Positions 60,595 to 64,000 of a stretch of DNA of 64,000 nucleotides are shown here, one piece after another. Numbering within the stretch: position 1 is the first letter of the stretch; each line of letters starts with the position of its first letter. Both the position numbers and the translations under genes were made by a program. The stretch spans positions 1,774,864-1,838,863 of the forward strand of contig CM044962.1 of the NCBI GenBank assembly GCA_024516035.1, written 5' to 3'. This DNA comes from Bactericera cockerelli. Taxonomy: Eukaryota > Arthropoda > Insecta > Hemiptera > Triozidae. The notes below the pieces were generated by a model. The model ran no database searches, was not told where the DNA came from, and was given only the letters and a program-made list of their open reading frames with translations.

Positions 60595-60725
60595 TTTTTC
60601 ATTTCCTAGCCATGAAACAGGAACTACTGTAGACGCTTGTGTTCTGTGTTGTAGCCTGCCCATCCTGTAGTATGCCTCACCTCTAATTGGCGAGAAGTGA
60701 CACAATATTTCTCATTGATGTTCTG
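60595..60725 (+). repeat. Family J fragment
   Basis: CTAGCCATGAAACAGGAACT, TGTGTTGTAGCCTGCCCATC, GGCGAGAAGTGACACAATAT. Confidence 0.82.
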
Positions 60726-60892
60726 GGTCAACATTATTTAATATGTAGGTGCTTTTATGCCTCTAAAAGAGCACTAAGAGAAGATTTTTCAATATTTCAA
60801 CTGGGGCACCAGCCGCAGAAGAAAAAGGCATTAACCTTTTCATCAATATTTCTCCGTAACTACCAGTAAATATATTTATTTTTTTAAATGAA

Positions 60893-61037
60893 AAGTTATC
60901 ATATTTGTGTTAATTACTTTCGTGATGACACAGCTACTCAAACTCACTTTCTAAATCTTTGCTGAACATGGGACTTGAACCACCGACATCCTTGTTACAA
61001 GTGGGCCGCCTTATCGATCAAACTACTGAGGTCGGTT
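60893..61037 (-). repeat. SINE family C copy
   Basis: Plus strand: TCATATTTGTGTTAATTACT, GGGACTTGAACCACCGACAT, TTATCGATCAAACTACTGAG. Confidence 0.85.
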
Positions 61038-61102
61038 GACCGGACATTATTATGATACATCAATCCGATTAGTGGTTCTCGAGTTTTACGAGGACAAACA
61101 CA

Positions 61103-61215
61103 CACTCTAACACAATCTCTCTCTCTCTCTCACTCTCTCTTTCACACACAAACACACACACACACGACTTTGAGTCAATGAGATCATAAAAGTGATTAAC
61201 ACAAATATGATAACT
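61103..61215 (+). repeat. CT/CA microsatellite plus family C tail
   Basis: (CT)n and (CA)n to 61165, then ATAAAAGTGATTAACACAAA, a plus-sense C tail. Confidence 0.8.
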
Positions 61216-61323
61216 TATACAATAATTATAAAAGAAACTTATTTGAAAACACAGCTTTCCCTTATGACTGACTAAGAGCTTCTAAATTGATATCAAATTC
61301 AGCAATTCGATCTCCGTCACATT

Positions 61324-63333
61324 CACTGAAAAAAATTTTAGGTTCGTTTTTACTAAACAGTTTTGTAAAGGATTTTTAATCAAAAATTTCGTTAAAATAA
61401 CAAGAAATTGATAAATCCCACTAATAGTCATTTGAGATTTTACTTGGGCGTTCGTAAGAATAATCAATCAATTCTTGTAAATCGTCTGATCGTAAAACCA
61501 ACTAACGTGTTAATTACCGTAATCAGAACAGTAGTTATGCTTACCAAGTTCTGTTTTGCTGGATCTATTACCAATATATTGGTAAGATTTACAAAAAGTT
61601 TGGTTAAATCTAATAAAATTATTCTGTTAAAAATACCACCTGATTAGTACATGTCTGATAATTAACAAACAAAAATCGTTACTCTTACCAGATTTATATA
61701 TGATAAAATACACAAAACAGTATTCGTTGGTTTAACAAGATTTTATCTAAAATTACAAAACATGTTTGTTAAATGAACCATACGGTTTCATATTTCTGAC
61801 AGACTTGTTTAGCTAAGTTTACTAAACTTTTTTGTAAAACTCGGTCGTTATGAAAATCATTTGTAGTCCCAACGAAAGTTTTGTTAATCACCCCTAGTCA
61901 ATGACGGTTACAAGACTCTTTGATTAGATTTACTAAACAGAATTGTAGATTGAACAAAATTCTTGCTAAAACACGTGTGTCGAGAGACGAGAGAGACAAA
62001 AGATCTACAACAATTAATAGATACCGAAATCAATTTCAGATTCAGTTGTTTTATGTTGATTGATGGTCCTGTGATTATTACGTCATATCTTTTTAAAATA
62101 GTATAGTTGTTTTTTTTTTTTCAAAATCAAATTGATTTATTTATTTAAATATTAACGTCCACTGGAGAACGTTAATTTCTAAATACACAGTTAATTTTAA
62201 TATTTACACAGTTAATATTATAATAATGTCATGTTTGGGTTTATTCGTAGATGTTTTGTGTGGTTTGGGTTCATAGGTATTGTGAAAGTTTAGTTATTGG
62301 GTGTTTTGTGTAAGTCTGGATTTGGTTGATAGGTGGTGTGAGATTTTGGTTATTTGATGTGTTGTCTAAGTCTGTGTTTGTTTGTTATGTGAATGTGGTT
62401 GATGTGTACTTAGTGTGTTGTGTAAGTGAGCCGTGTGAATTTGTGTGGTTGGTGATTCTTTTTTATTTATTTAATGCAAGTATTTCATCATTTAAAACTT
62501 TAATTGTATGTATTTTAAATGTCTCTTAATGTATTTTAAATGTTTTCAACAAATTAATCTGTATTTTTAAATAAAAGCGTTGCATACATGCATATTTTTA
62601 AATTATTTCAATTATATTTTGAATTATTTTCTCATAATAACTTAGTTACTGAAATTGTTGTAAAAGTTTACTTCAGGCGTTTCTGAAGTTCACTATGATT
62701 TTCAGTGAAGTTTACTGAGGTTATCAGTGAAGATTACTGAGGTTATCAGTGAAGTTTACTGAAACTATCATTAAAATTTACTAGTATTGTTCGTAAGGTT
62801 TACTAGACGAGTCAATAGTGTGAACGAAATGGGTTGCTTAAACTTACTAAACAGTTCAGTAGATTTAACCAATCCCTGGCGAAAGCAATAACAAGTCTGG
62901 TTGTTAAATCAACTATTACTATGTTTAAATTACAAAACACTATCATAAGCCATACTGAGTCGATTGAATGGACTAATGAAGTATTTTGTAAACTTTACTA
63001 AACAGTATTGTAAATTCAACAAATTGAAAGAAACAACCTTAATAAACATAACAAGATGATTCGTAAGCATTATGAATGCATGCTTGAGATCTTACTAAAT
63101 ACTTTAGTAAAGACAATGGAATTTTTCTTGTCAAAAATACAATGATGAGTTTAGTAAAAGTAACTAAACATAAATTTGTTGGATGAACGAAAGATATCAT
63201 TATCTTTACTAAATAGAGTTTACGAAATTTGATTTGTAATCTTAACAAAACGTTTTGCTGTCACTAAATCAACCCTAAGACTTGTGAAATTTACTAAAGT
63301 TTTAGTAAGCCCTACAATAAATTTTTTTCAGTG
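61324..63333. mobile_element. CACTG-ended DNA transposon (EnSpm/CACTA-like), 2,010 bp
   Basis: CACTGAAAAAAATTT at the left is mirrored at the right (AAATTTTTTTCAGTG). The flanks share TT (2-bp duplication possible). The interior holds at least five copies of a near-palindromic word, TACTAAACAGTWTTGTA (about 61352, 61816, 61928, 62845, 62994), plus TTACTGAGGTTATCAGTGAA repeats at 62700-62780. Multiple subterminal motifs and CACTG ends fit EnSpm/CACTA-type elements. No transposase frame was found. Confidence 0.72.
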
Positions 63334-63377
63334 TTGCTAGACATGATACACGTTTTTCCTAAAGAAAAGAAAATCCG

Positions 63378-64000
63378 TTCAAGAGACTCTTATCTTATCA
63401 CAGTCTAAAGAAAACCAAGTCTCGTACCTTTTGCTTTCCAAAGTCAAAGGAAAAGAAACAGGTTTGCTTCCCAAGGTCAAGGAAAAAGATACAGATTTGC
63501 TTTCCAAAGTCAAGGTAAAAGAAACAGATTTGCTTTCCAAAGTCAAGGAAAAAGAAACAGATTTGCTTTCCAAGGTCAAGGAAAAAGATACAGATTTGCT
63601 ATCCAAAGTCAAGGTAAAAGAAACAGATTTGCTTTCCAAAGTCAAAGAAAAAGAAACAGATTTGCTTTCCAAGGTCAAGGAAAAAGATACAGATTTGCTA
63701 TCCAAAGTCAAGGTAAAAGAAACAGATTTGCTTTCGAAAGTCAAGGAAAAAGAAACAGTTTTGCTTTCCAAAGTCAAGGAACAAGAAACAGATTTGCTTT
63801 CCAAAGTCAAGGAAAAAGAAACAGATTTGCTTTCCAAAGTCAAAGAAAAAGAAACAGATTTGTTTTCCAAAGTCAAGGAAAAAGAAACAGATTTTCTTTC
63901 CAAAGTCAAGGAAAAAGAAACAGATTTGCTTTCCAAAGTCACGGAAAAAGAAACTGACTTGCTTTCCAAAGTCACGGAAAAAAAAATGTGTTCAAGTACC
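63378..64000 (+). repeat. 33-bp (11-codon) tandem array, runs off window
   Basis: About 17 units of TTGCTTTCCAAAGTCAAGG followed by AAAAAGAAACAGAT. On the plus strand the units read LLSKVKEKETD with no stop from about 63350 to the window end; on the minus strand they read TLESKSVSFSL (198 codons from an ATG). Apolar residues at positions 1, 2 and 5 of an 11-residue repeat suit a hendecad coiled coil on the plus strand. Several differences between units are silent or mild there (CTT/CTA, AAA/AAG, TCC/TCG, GAA/GAT). It may be an exon of a repetitive protein or simply a minisatellite; I cannot decide. Confidence 0.6.

Noticed and set aside
2085..60990. tRNA genes
   Set aside because: All tRNA-like A- and B-box pairs belong to repeated SINE families with long bodies or tails, or (49920) have a SINE-like body; none is a clean stand-alone tRNA.

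Overview
The window is eukaryotic nuclear DNA, most likely from an arthropod and probably an insect. The evidence is: two spliced exons of an adipokinetic-hormone/ACP-type neuropeptide receptor; about ten families of short retroposons, most with tRNA-like heads and one with a 5S rRNA head; an AT-rich background with long CT/GA and AAT microsatellites; and hAT, Helitron, CACTG-type and foldback DNA transposons. A hemipteran is my guess, but nothing here proves it. There are no bacterial operons, ribosome binding sites or CRISPR arrays.

The only host gene I can support lies on the minus strand. Exon A (56339-55821) starts at an ATG and encodes the extracellular N-terminus through TM4. Exon B (13899-13692) encodes extracellular loop 2 through TM5. 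The splice sites are canonical and both sides are phase 0, so a single intron of 41,921 bp (55820-13900) joins them and makes up two thirds of the window. TM6, TM7 and the C-terminus are not visible and should lie beyond the left edge. The exons are GC-rich islands in AT-rich surroundings. A decayed partial copy of exon B lies near 11.65-11.77 kb.

Left part (1-13.7 kb): a 20-bp minisatellite that appears to have grown out of codons of a dead retroelement; two non-autonomous Helitrons; foldback elements; CTCCTT and GA microsatellites; 13-bp and 28-bp tandem arrays; and a decayed LINE reverse transcriptase. Intron (13.9-55.8 kb): a dense nest of SINEs and transposons. The main element is a 4.2-kb R4/Dong-like non-LTR retrotransposon (about 28.57-32.80 kb, minus strand, same sense as the host gene). 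It sits in the TAA-type tail of a SINE, which itself interrupts an RTE-like LINE remnant. Also present are a 2,318-bp hAT element with an 8-bp target duplication inside a SINE, a 471-bp hAT MITE with a perfect 8-bp duplication, three long-inverted-repeat elements, and 53-bp and 34-bp satellites. Right part (56.3-64 kb): more SINEs, a 637-bp element with 25-bp terminal inverted repeats, a 2,010-bp CACTG-ended element, and a 33-bp (11-codon) repeat array that runs off the window and is open on both strands.

Repeat family labels used below (A, B, C, D, F, G, I, J, K, L, M, N, P, 5S) are mine, for cross-reference only. I see no new immune or metabolic gene system. The unusual content is transposon nesting, satellite birth from coding sequence, and SINE module sharing.
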